Shown: piece after piece, positions 23,938 to 33,300 of the stretch
Layout of the letters: the number at the start of each line of letters is the position of its first letter
Numbering within the stretch: the stretch's first letter is position 1
Origin: WLMZ01 sp043747765
GTDB taxonomy: Bacteria > Actinomycetota > Acidimicrobiia > Acidimicrobiales > Ilumatobacteraceae
Direction: 5' to 3'
DNA: 44,888 bases
Assembly (NCBI GenBank): GCA_043747765.1
Contig: JAYTOM010000204.1
Coordinates: 1 to 44,888, forward strand
The notes under the pieces: model-generated
The model's input: the letters and a program-made list of their open reading frames with translations, nothing else
What the model was told of the DNA's origin: nothing
Database searches by the model: none
Made by a program: the position numbers and the translations under genes

Positions 23938-24714
23938 ATGGCTGAAGAACTGGTGCTCCTCGAACGCCGTGCAGACGGTGTTGCCGTCATCACGCTGAAC
24001 AATCCGAAAGTCAATGCGCTGTCGCAAGGCCTGCTCTCGCGGTTGGCGAAAATTGCCGGGGAGCTGCTGGACGACCTGCCGGGTGCGGTCGTCATCACCG
24101 GTGGCGACAGGATCTTCGCCGCCGGCGCGGACATCAGCGAGTTCGGCGGTGCCGACGAAGCGGCCGCGATCACGGCGGGTTTCCACGCCGCCCTCGATGC
24201 GATTGCGGCCCTACCTCGGTTCGTCATCGCGGCCGTCAGCGGGTATGCGCTCGGTGGTGGATGTGAACTGTCGCTCGCCTGCGACTACCGCATCTGCGCC
24301 GAACGTGCCGTGTTCGGCCAACCAGAGATCCTGCTCGGGATCATCCCGGGTGGTGGCGGTACTCAGCGGCTGTCCCGGCTTGTCGGGCCGAGTCGGGCGA
24401 AGGAGTTGTGTCTCACGGGTCGTCAGGTGAAATCCGAGGAAGCACTGCGGATCGGTCTTGCCGACGAGGTGGTGCCCGGCGATCAGCTGAACGAACGAGC
24501 ACTCGCACTGGCCGCCGAGATCGCTCGCGGAGCACGTCTTGCGCAGGGGCTGACCAAGCAGGCCATCGACGAGGGCCTCTCGACGTCGCTGTCCGACGGT
24601 CTGCACCTGGAGCAGCAATTGTTCGCAGAGGTCTTTCGATCTGACGACAGTCAGATCGGCGTGCAGAGCTTCCTCGCCAATGGCGCCGGCAAGGCGGAGT
24701 TCACCGGCCACTGA
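23938..24714 (+). CDS. Enoyl-CoA hydratase/isomerase (crotonase family)
   Basis: 258 residues. The oxyanion-hole and active-site regions are intact: FAAGADISEF (about 60-69), GYALGGGCELSLACDYRICAE with the first catalytic Glu, and FGQPEILLGIIPGGGGTQRL with the second. Both glutamates argue for a true hydratase. The location after meaB suggests acyl-CoA catabolism (inference). The start at ATG 23938 is 22 nt after meaB. Confidence 0.93.
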   Translation: MAEELVLLERRADGVAVITLNNPKVNALSQGLLSRLAKIAGELLDDLPGAVVITGGDRIFAAGADISEFGGADEAAAITAGFHAALDAIAALPRFVIAAVSGYALGGGCELSLACDYRICAERAVFGQPEILLGIIPGGGGTQRLSRLVGPSRAKELCLTGRQVKSEEALRIGLADEVVPGDQLNERALALAAEIARGARLAQGLTKQAIDEGLSTSLSDGLHLEQQLFAEVFRSDDSQIGVQSFLANGAGKAEFTGH

Positions 24715-24731
24715 CGTGGTCGGCCACGGTT

Positions 24732-24761
24732 GTCTGCGGCCCTGTCGTCTGTGGCCCTGTC
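24732..24761 (+). repeat. Two 15-bp tandem repeats between convergent genes
   Basis: GTCTGCGGCCCTGTC is followed by GTCTGTGGCCCTGTC, and a partial third copy begins at 24762. It lies in the short gap between the enoyl-CoA hydratase and glgP ends. Confidence 0.75.
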
Positions 24762-24786
24762 GTCTGCCGCACGGTTGTCGGGACGG

Positions 24787-27321
24787 CTACTGGGCCGGCT
24801 CTTGGGCCCAGGCCATCCGACCGAGTTCGAATGGATTGGCGAGGAGTGGGTTGGTGGGGAAGACGCGCACGGTCAAACCGTAGGCACCGGACCGGCCGAC
24901 GGTGTACGTGCCGGTCCACTCTCCTGCCGATCCCGACGGCGTGTTCGCGTCACCAGCGGCGAACGACAGATCCAGCCGGGCGGCGTCGGCGAACAGGTCG
25001 CCGTGAGTGTCGATCGGACCGTGTAACACCTGCACGGTCACATCGGACGGTGCCAGGTCGCCGAGCGCCACCGATGCCCGTACCGTCCTGGTCTGCCCAG
25101 CGCGTCCCGGCTCGACCCCGGTGTCGAGGCTGGTGACCTGAACGCTCGGCCAGGCAACGAGTACATGGCGCTTCCAGTCGGCCAGGAGGCGGGCGGCTGC
25201 AGCTCCGCCGGCTGCCATCGTCGTCGCGCCGGCAGCAGCCGGTTCGTAGAGGTCGGTGACGTAGTCGCGGACCATTCGCGACGCGGTGACTTTCGGTCCG
25301 AGGGTCTCCCAGTTGCAGCGCATCTTGTCGATCCAACCGTGCGGGATGTTCCCGGCACCGTGACGGGTCACGCCGACCCTGGTTTCGCCTGAGTTGGCGT
25401 CTGTGCCATAGAACAGAGGAACGATCTCGTTCTCGAGCAGGCCGAACAGGTTGAGTGCCTCGCGCTGATCACGGCGGTTGCCGTCCGGGTCGTCGTCGGC
25501 CGACACGATGTCCCAGCCGTTGCCGCCGCCGTTGCTCCACTCGTCCCACCAACCGTCGAGAACACTGCAGTTGAGTGCACCGTTCAGCGCCGCTTTCATG
25601 CCGCTGGTGCCACAGGCTTCCTGCGGTCGGCGGGGGTTGTTCAGCCATACGTCGCACCCGTGGTACATCGCCCGTGCCACGGCGATGTCGTAGTCAGGGA
25701 TGAACACGAAACGATGCCTGACATCGAGTTCACGGGCGAAACGTTCGATGCCCTGGATCATCTCCTTACCCGGATGGTCGGCCGGGTGAGCCTTGCCCGC
25801 GAACACGAATTGCACGGGTCGCTCGGCATCCAGCAACATCCGCTTCAACCGGTCGGCGTGCGACAACAACAGGGTCGCCCGTTTGTACGTTGCGAAACGT
25901 CGGGCGAACCCGATCGTGAGGACATCGGGATCGAGGATGTCGTCACCCATCCGCGAGCGCACGAAATCGACGAGCCGGCTCCGGCCTGCTGCGCGGGCCG
26001 ACCACACGGCGTCGTCTTTGAGGCGCCTTGCTCGCGCCCAGGCCTCGTCGTCGGCGCCGTCCCACACACCGTGAATGCCGTCACGCAGCAACTGGTCGAT
26101 TTCCGGAGACACCCACGAGTGCGCGTGAACACCGTTCGTGATCGAGCCGATCGGGACTTCGTCGACGGGCACACCCGGCCACATCCCGCTGAACATCTCG
26201 CGACTCACCGCACCGTGCAACTTGGCAACGCCATTGGCGCGAGCTGCCAGGCGCAGGCCCATCACGGCCATGTTGAAACGCGTCTCGTCCGGCTCGTCAT
26301 CGCGACGACCGATGGACATCAGTTGATCGAACGTGATGCCGAGTTCGGACACGTATTGACCGAAGTACTTGGAGATCAGCTCGCGTGGGAACCGGTCGAT
26401 CCCGGCGGGTACGGGCGTATGGGTAGTGAACACTCCGCCAGCCCGTGTGGCCTCTGCTGCCTCGGCGAAGCTGAGCCCACTGATGACCAGTTCGCGGATC
26501 CGCTCCAGGGCCAGAAAGCCGGCATGACCTTCGTTTGTGTGGAACACCTGGGGGGACAAGCCCAGTGCGCGCAGAGCGCGCACACCGGCGATGCCGAGCA
26601 CCATCTCTTGACGGAGGCGGTGCTCGACGTCGCCACCGTAGAGACGGTCGGTGACGCCGGGTGCGTCCAACAGATACAGCGAGATCCGGCCGACATCGGC
26701 CCGCCAGATCCCGATGTCGAGTTTGTCACCGGCGAGATCCAGGCCGACTCGCTTGCCGGTGTACGTCAGCGCCATCGCCGTGGGTTCGAGCCGTGGAAAC
26801 CGCTCCTGCTGCCACCCGTCGGCGTCGAGCATCTGGCGGAAGTAGCCCTCGGCGTAGAGGAGGCCCATTCCAACGAGGGGGACACCGAGATCGGATGACG
26901 CCTTGAGGTGGTCGCCGGCAAGGATCCCGAGACCGCCGCTGTACTGCGGCACGGACTCGCTGATACCGAATTCGGGGGAGAAATACGCCACCAGGTCGAG
27001 CGGCGACGGGCCCTTGACCTCGGCGCGGGTCTGGAACCAACGTGGCGACGTCAATGCCGTGTCGAGACGGGCAGCGGCGTCGCTGACCTCGGTGACGACC
27101 GACGGGTCCTCGGCCAGCTCGGCCCACTCCTTCGGGGTGATCCTGCCGAGCATCTCGAGCGGTTGGTGACCGGAGTCCTCCCACGCCTGTGGATGGAGGC
27201 CGGCGAAGAGTTGCTGCAGTCCTCGGTCCCAGCACCAGTGCAGATTGTTGGCCAGCCGGTTCAGACCGGAGAGCGAGTCCGGAACGGCTGGGTCAACGCT
27301 GAACTGTCGGACGCTTCGCAT
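24787..27321 (-). CDS. glgP: Alpha-glucan (glycogen) phosphorylase
   Basis: 844 residues of the actinobacterial/archaeal short-type phosphorylase, which cuts glycogen to glucose-1-phosphate with a PLP cofactor. The N-terminal DUF3417 region (LANNLHWCWDRGLQQLF, 26-42) is diagnostic for this subtype. The PLP lysine lies in EACGTSGMKAALNGALN (about 570-575), and the phosphate-site stretch EGHAGFLALERIRE is near 267. A beta-rich C-terminal extension (about 720-844) follows. ATG 27321 lies 29 bp inside the upstream glycosyltransferase gene. Confidence 0.95.
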   Translation of the reverse strand: MRSVRQFSVDPAVPDSLSGLNRLANNLHWCWDRGLQQLFAGLHPQAWEDSGHQPLEMLGRITPKEWAELAEDPSVVTEVSDAAARLDTALTSPRWFQTRAEVKGPSPLDLVAYFSPEFGISESVPQYSGGLGILAGDHLKASSDLGVPLVGMGLLYAEGYFRQMLDADGWQQERFPRLEPTAMALTYTGKRVGLDLAGDKLDIGIWRADVGRISLYLLDAPGVTDRLYGGDVEHRLRQEMVLGIAGVRALRALGLSPQVFHTNEGHAGFLALERIRELVISGLSFAEAAEATRAGGVFTTHTPVPAGIDRFPRELISKYFGQYVSELGITFDQLMSIGRRDDEPDETRFNMAVMGLRLAARANGVAKLHGAVSREMFSGMWPGVPVDEVPIGSITNGVHAHSWVSPEIDQLLRDGIHGVWDGADDEAWARARRLKDDAVWSARAAGRSRLVDFVRSRMGDDILDPDVLTIGFARRFATYKRATLLLSHADRLKRMLLDAERPVQFVFAGKAHPADHPGKEMIQGIERFARELDVRHRFVFIPDYDIAVARAMYHGCDVWLNNPRRPQEACGTSGMKAALNGALNCSVLDGWWDEWSNGGGNGWDIVSADDDPDGNRRDQREALNLFGLLENEIVPLFYGTDANSGETRVGVTRHGAGNIPHGWIDKMRCNWETLGPKVTASRMVRDYVTDLYEPAAAGATTMAAGGAAAARLLADWKRHVLVAWPSVQVTSLDTGVEPGRAGQTRTVRASVALGDLAPSDVTVQVLHGPIDTHGDLFADAARLDLSFAAGDANTPSGSAGEWTGTYTVGRSGAYGLTVRVFPTNPLLANPFELGRMAWAQEPAQ

Positions 27322-28510
27322 TCCGAGAGGGTAGTTGTGGGGTCATGATGGTTGAAACCGCCGATGTGTAAACATTGAGTGTCGTCTTCGCGATCGCGTC
27401 CCACGTATACAGCTCCGTCAGAATTTTCGCAGCGGTCGTCTGCAGCGAAGCGGCCAGCTTCGGCTGAGTGAGCACGTCGGCGATGCGGTCGGCCAGTTCG
27501 TGGTGGTTACCCGGTTCGAACAGCAGCCCCGCGCCGGTTCCGTCGACGATCTCGGCAAGGCCGCCGGTACGCGCGACGATGGTCGGAACCCCGGACGCCA
27601 TCGATTCGAGCGCGACGATGCCGAACGGTTCGTACAACGACGGAATCACGCCAGCACCGGCGCGATGCAGCATGTCCCGGAGATCTTCATCGGACACGAA
27701 GCCGGCGAGGTGGACGATGTCGCCGAGCCCCTCCACGTCGATCTGTGTCTGCAGTTCGGCAAGATACGAGCCGCGACCGGCGATCACGCAGCGAACACCG
27801 GGCACACGTTGGCGCAACGCCCCGATCGCTCGAGCCAATACCTGGAAGCCCTTCTCGTACTGGACCCTTCCCCAGGCGATGACGAACGGTTCGCGGGCCA
27901 CTCCAGCCGCACCGTCGGCCGTCGCTGGCGGTGCCCACACGGCGAGGTCGACACCATTCGGCACCATGTGTACTTTCGTCGGCGGCAATTCGAAGCCGCT
28001 GATGACTTCGCGAACCATGAAATCGGAACAGCAGATCACCTGGCTGGCCTGATAGGTGAGCCACCATTCGACGGCGTTGATGGCCGCCGGCATTCCCGGG
28101 GGCACGTGGCCACCGTGGCGGCCGCGTTCGGTGGCATGAATCGTTGCGACGAGGGGTACTGCCCACAGTGTGGAGATGGTGTCGCCTGCCCAGGAAACCA
28201 ACCAGTCATGGGCGTGCACGACGTCTGGTCGCCACATGCCGAGCCGAGCCGCCAGCTGTGTCAACTGGTGGTTGGCCGACGCCATCCGACCGACAAGGTT
28301 GTCGTCCGGAATCCAAGGGAGATCGATGTTCGCACGCAAGATCCGTACACCTTCGACGACCACGTCGTCAGGCGCTTCGCTCGTGTGCAGGCTGAGAACG
28401 ACCACGTCGTGGCCCTGTCGCTTCATTGCTCTGGCGAGTCCGTCGACGTGTGCGGCGATTCCGCCGACGACGAGTGGTGGGTACTCCCACGAGAGCATCA
28501 AGATACGCAC
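27293..28510 (-). CDS. GT4-family glycogen synthase/maltose-1-phosphate synthase-like
   Basis: 405 residues from GTG 28510. A GT-B glycosyltransferase: SWEYPPLVVGGIAAHVDGLA (5-24) is the nucleotide-sugar/acceptor loop of the GlgA/GlgM group, HAHDWL near 105, and the EX7E motif lies in YEPFGIVALES near 315. It is shorter than GT5 GlgA and matches the actinobacterial GT4 type. Mycobacterial GlgM uses ADP-glucose to make maltose-1-phosphate; whether this one does is not shown. Neighbours glgP and glgB place it in glycogen metabolism. Confidence 0.88.
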   Translation of the reverse strand: MRILMLSWEYPPLVVGGIAAHVDGLARAMKRQGHDVVVLSLHTSEAPDDVVVEGVRILRANIDLPWIPDDNLVGRMASANHQLTQLAARLGMWRPDVVHAHDWLVSWAGDTISTLWAVPLVATIHATERGRHGGHVPPGMPAAINAVEWWLTYQASQVICCSDFMVREVISGFELPPTKVHMVPNGVDLAVWAPPATADGAAGVAREPFVIAWGRVQYEKGFQVLARAIGALRQRVPGVRCVIAGRGSYLAELQTQIDVEGLGDIVHLAGFVSDEDLRDMLHRAGAGVIPSLYEPFGIVALESMASGVPTIVARTGGLAEIVDGTGAGLLFEPGNHHELADRIADVLTQPKLAASLQTTAAKILTELYTWDAIAKTTLNVYTSAVSTIMTPQLPSRNAKRPTVQR

Positions 28511-28552
28511 GGACGTCGACCGTAGCTGCTCGAGGCGTAGGGTGGGAATCCG

Positions 28553-30472
28553 ATGACGACCACCGACAACGCGATCGGCGGCAGCGCCGCCGCCCCCGAG
28601 ATCTGGCCCGGCCAGCTCGATGTCCACCTGTTCAACGAGGGTCGTCATCGGCAGTTGTGGAAGCTCCTCGGTGCACACCTCGTCGATCCCTCATTTTCCG
28701 AACGCGGCGTCCGGTTCACGGTCTGGGCGCCGAACGCGCGCACCGTCTATGTCGTTGGCGACTGGAACCAGTGGGGTGACGGCACGCAGATGTCGCCGGT
28801 CTTCACCAGCGGCATCTGGGTGGCTGTCGTGTCTGACGCACGGGCCGGGCAGGCGTACAAGTACGCAGTCGTGGACTCGGCCGGCAAGACGGTGCTCAAG
28901 GCCGACCCGCTGGCCCAACGAACCGAGTGCCCGCCACTGAACTCGAGCGTCATCGCCGGCCCCTCGAAGCATTCGTGGGCCGACGAGTCGTGGATGCAGA
29001 CGCGTAGCAACAAACCGTCCGCCCCGCTGCGCGTCTACGAGGTGCATCTCGGTTCGTGGCGCTGGGGAGTCGAGAACTACGTCGAGCTCGGGAATCAACT
29101 TGCCGATCATGTGGCGGCCCTTGGTTTCACCCACATCGAGCTGCTGCCGGTGGCCGAGCACCCCTTCGGTGGTTCGTGGGGCTATCAAGTCAGTGGTTAC
29201 TACGCCCCGACGGCTCGGTTCGGCACGCCGGACGAGTTCCGCGAGTTCGTCGACATCCTGCACCGTCGCGGCATCGGTGTGATCCTCGACTGGGTGCCGG
29301 CGCATTTCCCGAAGGACGAGTGGGCGCTGGCCCGGTTCGACGGCACGGCGCTGTACGAGCATGCCGACCCACGACAGGGTGAGCACCCTGATTGGGGCAC
29401 GCTCGTCTTCAATTTCGAGCGCAACGAAGTCCGCAACTTCCTGACTGCGAATGCCTTGTTCTGGTTGCAGGAATTCCACATCGACGGCCTCCGCGTGGAC
29501 GCCGTTGCATCGATGCTCTATCTCGACTACAGCCGCGAGCCGGGCCAGTGGATTCCGAACCGCAACGGCGGTCGCGAGAATCTCGGCGCAATCGCACTGT
29601 TGCAAGAGGTCAACACGTTGGTCGGCGCGGAGGTGCCGGGTGCCTTGACCATCGCCGAGGAATCCACGTCGTGGCCCAAGGTCACCCACCCAGTGCACGA
29701 CGGGGGCCTTGGCTTCACCCACAAGTGGAACATGGGCTGGATGCACGACACGCTGGACTACTTCCATCGCGATCCGCTGTACCGCCGCCACCACCATCGT
29801 GATCTCACGTTCGGGCTGCTGTACGTGTTCGGCGAGCGGTATGTCCTACCGCTCAGTCACGACGAGGTCGTACACGGCAAGGGCAGCCTGCTGAACAAGA
29901 TGCCGGGCGACGATTGGCAGCGTTTCGCCAACCTGCGTGCACTGTATGCATGGATGTTCGCGATGCCCGGTGCGCCGTTGTTGTTCATGGGTGCCGAATT
30001 GGCCCCGGCGACCGAGTGGAGCGAAACCACCGGGCTGCCGTGGCACCTGCTGGACCAGCCAGCGAATCACGGTGTGTACGAACTGCTGGCTGAGCTCAAC
30101 ACGGTGTCGGCTCGTCTCCCGGCACTGTGGGCGCAGGACGCATCGGCGGGCAGCTTCCAGTGGCTCGACGCGAACGATGCCGAGCATTCCATTTATGCGT
30201 TCTTGCGCCACGGCGTCGACGCGAACGTGATCTGCATTGCCAACTTCACGCCGCATCCTCGGCATGGATACCGGGTCGGTGCGTCACGCGGTGGTCAGTG
30301 GACCGTCGTCCTCGACAGTGATGGCCACCGTTTCGGTGGCAGCGCCTATCGTGGCGACTCATCTGTTGCATCCGCCACCGCCGACATCCCCTGGCAGGGT
30401 CAGCCGGCCTCGATCGTGATCGATCTTCCGCCGCTCGCCGTCGTCTGGTTGTCGATGCCCAACACCGGCTGA
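28553..30472 (+). CDS. glgB: 1,4-alpha-glucan branching enzyme
   Basis: 639 residues, GH13. The CBM48 domain (about 40-130) has VYVVGDWNQWGDG. The catalytic barrel shows YEVHLGSWRWG, DWVPAHFPKDEW, GLRVDAVASMLYLDYSRE (nucleophile Asp near 317), TIAEESTSWP (acid Glu near 368) and LPLSHDEVVHGKGSLL (Asp near 435). An all-beta C-terminal domain ends the protein. It diverges from the GT4 gene with 42 nt between starts, so the two probably share a promoter region. Confidence 0.96.
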   Translation: MTTTDNAIGGSAAAPEIWPGQLDVHLFNEGRHRQLWKLLGAHLVDPSFSERGVRFTVWAPNARTVYVVGDWNQWGDGTQMSPVFTSGIWVAVVSDARAGQAYKYAVVDSAGKTVLKADPLAQRTECPPLNSSVIAGPSKHSWADESWMQTRSNKPSAPLRVYEVHLGSWRWGVENYVELGNQLADHVAALGFTHIELLPVAEHPFGGSWGYQVSGYYAPTARFGTPDEFREFVDILHRRGIGVILDWVPAHFPKDEWALARFDGTALYEHADPRQGEHPDWGTLVFNFERNEVRNFLTANALFWLQEFHIDGLRVDAVASMLYLDYSREPGQWIPNRNGGRENLGAIALLQEVNTLVGAEVPGALTIAEESTSWPKVTHPVHDGGLGFTHKWNMGWMHDTLDYFHRDPLYRRHHHRDLTFGLLYVFGERYVLPLSHDEVVHGKGSLLNKMPGDDWQRFANLRALYAWMFAMPGAPLLFMGAELAPATEWSETTGLPWHLLDQPANHGVYELLAELNTVSARLPALWAQDASAGSFQWLDANDAEHSIYAFLRHGVDANVICIANFTPHPRHGYRVGASRGGQWTVVLDSDGHRFGGSAYRGDSSVASATADIPWQGQPASIVIDLPPLAVVWLSMPNTG

Positions 30473-30530
30473 CGACGAACGCCGCCGCTCGCCGGGGCAT
30501 TGCCGCCGCTGTTGTCGCCACGGGACGCAG

Positions 30531-31229
30531 ATGATCTCGCTGCGCGACGACCGGGTCCGCCCGATCCTGACCACCGGTGTCACCTTGGGCCTGGCCGTCG
30601 GCGTCTTCGCCGTGTTGTTCGGAGTTGGCGCCGTCGGGGCCGGAGCATCCATCCCGCAGACGTGCGCGATGTCGCTGCTCGTCTTCACCGGCGCATCCCA
30701 ACTCAGTGCGGTCGCTGTCATCGCTGGCGGCGGCTCGGTCGGCTCGGCCCTCGGCGGCGCGCTCGTGCTCGCCGCCCGCAACGGTGTCTTCGGCTTGACG
30801 ATGTCGCGCCGGATCACGGGTCGGCTGCCGACTCGGCTGTTGGCCGCACAGTTGACCATCGACGAATCGACCGCGATGGCAACGGCGCAACACGACCCGG
30901 AACTGCAACGCGCCGCGTTCTGGATCACCGGCGTTTCCGTGTATGTGTTCTGGAACCTCGGGACGCTGGTCGGTGCGTTGGCCGGGAACGCCATCGACCC
31001 GAAGAAGTTCGGGCTCGATGCGGCGATCCCGTCTGCGTTCGTCGCCATCCTCTGGCCGCATCTGCGCACGCCCCTCGGTCGGCGAGCAATGGCGTTGGGT
31101 TCGTTGCTGTGCATCGCGACGATCCCGTTCGTGCCGGTCGGCGTCCCGGTGTTGATTGCCTCGCTGGCGATCCTGGTCGCCGTTCCGCCGCCGGTCGGCG
31201 AGGTCGATCACATGGATCTGCCGGCATGA
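30531..31229 (+). CDS. azlC: AzlC-family branched-chain amino acid exporter, large subunit
   Basis: 232 residues, with about five to six membrane helices. The CAMSLLVFTGASQLSAV signature and LAARNGVFGLTMSRRI match AzlC/YgaZ. It forms an export pair with the next gene, which overlaps by ATGA at 31226-31229. Confidence 0.9.
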   Translation: MISLRDDRVRPILTTGVTLGLAVGVFAVLFGVGAVGAGASIPQTCAMSLLVFTGASQLSAVAVIAGGGSVGSALGGALVLAARNGVFGLTMSRRITGRLPTRLLAAQLTIDESTAMATAQHDPELQRAAFWITGVSVYVFWNLGTLVGALAGNAIDPKKFGLDAAIPSAFVAILWPHLRTPLGRRAMALGSLLCIATIPFVPVGVPVLIASLAILVAVPPPVGEVDHMDLPA

Positions 31230-31531
31230 CATGGGGACTGGTCCTCGGCTTGGCCCTGGGTGCATACGCGTTCAAGGTCCTCGGCCTGGTCGTGGTCGGG
31301 GACCGAGCGTTGCCGGCACGACTGGAGCGATGCCTGGCGCTGATCCCCGCGGCACTGATCGCATCGATCGTGGCCAAGGACACCTTCTCGATCGGCCAGC
31401 ACCTGCAGATCGATGCTCGCGTCGTCGGTGTCGGTGTGGCGATCGTCGCGGCGTGGCGAAAGATGCCCGTCATCGTCGTGATTGTCGCCGCAGCCACTGC
31501 CACATCGCTCGTTCGCCTGCTGACCCACTGA
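31226..31531 (+). CDS. azlD: AzlD-family branched-chain amino acid exporter, small subunit
   Basis: 101 residues with about three to four membrane helices (start ATG 31226). The Arg/Leu-rich LPARLERCLALIPAALIASI stretch and position after azlC fit AzlD/YgaH. The function as an exporter subunit follows from the family. Confidence 0.88.
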   Translation: MTWGLVLGLALGAYAFKVLGLVVVGDRALPARLERCLALIPAALIASIVAKDTFSIGQHLQIDARVVGVGVAIVAAWRKMPVIVVIVAAATATSLVRLLTH

Positions 31532-31562
31532 CCCGAGTTCTCGATCTGCTGCCCCGACACGA

Positions 31563-32774
31563 TCAGTCGGGCAACATCGGCATCTGCAGGTCGAGGTCCT
31601 GGCGCATCAGCACCGCTCGCTTCAGCACGTTCGATCCGAAACGGACGCGAACGGCGTCGAGGGCGGCGTCGAGCATGACGTCGCTCTGATGGTCGAACGG
31701 CAGGGCCAGCTGAACCGCCTGGTCAGCGCCGAGGTTGCCGACCGAGACACCGACCAACGTCAGACCCTTCTCCTCGATCATCGGCATCGCAGTAGCCAGC
31801 AGATTGCGGGCAACATCGAGGATCGTGTGCGTGTGTGCGGTCGCCCGCGCCATCGAGTGCGAGCGGGTCGCCCGAGTGAAGTCGGCGAAGCGCATCCGCA
31901 GGACCACGGTGCGCCCGGCACGTCCAGCGTCGCGCATTCTCCGGGTGATCCGGTCGACCAGACCGATGACGATCGCATCGATCTCCTCAGGAGTTCTGAC
32001 GGTGCGACTGCCGAGCGCGCGTTGGGAACCAATCGAGCGCCTTCGGCGGCCGGTCTGCACCGGCCGTGGATCGCGGTTGTGGGACAGTGCATGCAGATGA
32101 CGTCCCGAGGCGCGGCCGAGCATCGAGATCAGCACCGACTCCGGCAATCGAGCGACCTCTCCGACCGTGTGGATGCCGCGGTCGTGCAGCTTCGCTGCTG
32201 TCACCCGGCCGACGCCCCACAGCCGCTCGACGGCCAATGGGTGCAGGAAGTCCAACTCGCCATCCGGGTCGACGACCAGCATGCCGTCCGGCTTGGCGAC
32301 CGCGCTGGCCACCTTGGCGAGGAACTTGGTGCGGGCCACGCCGACGGTGATCGGCAGCCCGACGTGGTAGGCGACGTCGCGCCGGAGTGTGGTGGCGATT
32401 TCTGCCGGGGTACCCGAGAGCCGGCGAAGCCCGCTGACGTCGATGAAGGCCTCGTCGATCGACATCCCTTCCACGACAGGGCTGGTTCTGTCGAAGATCT
32501 CGAACACCGCACGGCTGGCAGCCGTGTACGCCGACATCCTTGGCGAAACGACGATCAGCCGTGGGCACAACTGGCGAGCCTGGCGACCGTTCATCGCCGC
32601 GCGGACTCCCAAGGCCTTGGCCTCGTAGCTGGCAGCGAGGATCACACCGCCCCCACCCACAGCCACCGCCTTGCCACGCAGCCTGACGTCGTCACGTTGC
32701 TCGACAGACGCGTAGAACGAATCGAGGTCTGCGTGGAGGATCGTCGCTTCACGGCCCTGTCGAATGCGTGACAC
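31563..32774 (-). CDS. dinB: DNA polymerase IV
   Basis: 403 residues, Y-family translesion polymerase. Catalytic acids lie in ILHADLDSFYASVE (about 12-25) and SIDEAFIDVSG (about 104-114). The helix-hairpin-helix region (RLWGVGRVTAAKLHDRGIHTVGEVA) and little-finger domain follow. Near the C terminus QLALPF is a beta-clamp-binding motif, so it should act with the replication clamp. It converges on azlD. Confidence 0.95.
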   Translation of the reverse strand: MSRIRQGREATILHADLDSFYASVEQRDDVRLRGKAVAVGGGGVILAASYEAKALGVRAAMNGRQARQLCPRLIVVSPRMSAYTAASRAVFEIFDRTSPVVEGMSIDEAFIDVSGLRRLSGTPAEIATTLRRDVAYHVGLPITVGVARTKFLAKVASAVAKPDGMLVVDPDGELDFLHPLAVERLWGVGRVTAAKLHDRGIHTVGEVARLPESVLISMLGRASGRHLHALSHNRDPRPVQTGRRRRSIGSQRALGSRTVRTPEEIDAIVIGLVDRITRRMRDAGRAGRTVVLRMRFADFTRATRSHSMARATAHTHTILDVARNLLATAMPMIEEKGLTLVGVSVGNLGADQAVQLALPFDHQSDVMLDAALDAVRVRFGSNVLKRAVLMRQDLDLQMPMLPD

Positions 32775-32820
32775 GAACAGATGTTCGCACTCGGGTGCGC
32801 GAAAGAAAAGCAGTTGTTGG

Positions 32821-33279
32821 TCAGCGGCCTTTGGGGTGCTGCTCGACGAGTTGCTTCAGACCGCGCAGGTTGCGCCGCCAGATGATTTTCATCACGCCCT
32901 TGCCGCCGATGTTCTCACCGAGCACACCGCCGAGCCACCACGGGAAGTGCAATTCCTCGGTCCATCCGAATCGCGTCCGCCGGTCCATGTCGATCGGCGT
33001 GAGGACGAACATTCCCGTGCCTGTGACCAGTCCGGTATGACGCACTCCCATCCTCTGATTGGGTTCCCATTCGGTGATCTCCATCTGATCGACGAGCTTG
33101 ATCGGACCAACCTTGGTGTCGCACAGGAACTTCGTGCCGACGCCGCGCGTCTGCTCGGTCTGGAAGTGGATCGCGACGGCGTCCTGCATCCAATCGATGT
33201 GCCGTTCGACCGGCTCGACGACGGACCAGACGCGCTCGACAGGGGCGTCGATCTCGATGCTCACTGCGATACGGCTCAT
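32821..33279 (-). CDS. SRPBCC-family (polyketide cyclase/START-like) protein
   Basis: 152 residues. The N-terminal strand and helix (IEIDAPVERVWSVVEPVERH) and the beta-sheet that follows form the helix-grip fold with a hydrophobic pocket. Ligand unknown. It lies between galT and dinB on the same strand, 21 nt after galT-direction spacing and 46 nt before the dinB start. Confidence 0.82.
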   Translation of the reverse strand: MSRIAVSIEIDAPVERVWSVVEPVERHIDWMQDAVAIHFQTEQTRGVGTKFLCDTKVGPIKLVDQMEITEWEPNQRMGVRHTGLVTGTGMFVLTPIDMDRRTRFGWTEELHFPWWLGGVLGENIGGKGVMKIIWRRNLRGLKQLVEQHPKGR

Positions 33280-33300
33280 CTGGCGAACGTGTTTCCGGCG

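Noticed and set aside
25660..26898. 412-residue plus-strand frame inside glgP
   Set aside because: Mirror of the phosphorylase reading frame; no domain and no ribosome-binding site.
28511..28678. Upstream extension of the GT4 gene to 28678
   Set aside because: Antisense to the glgB start; GTG 28510 matches the family N terminus.
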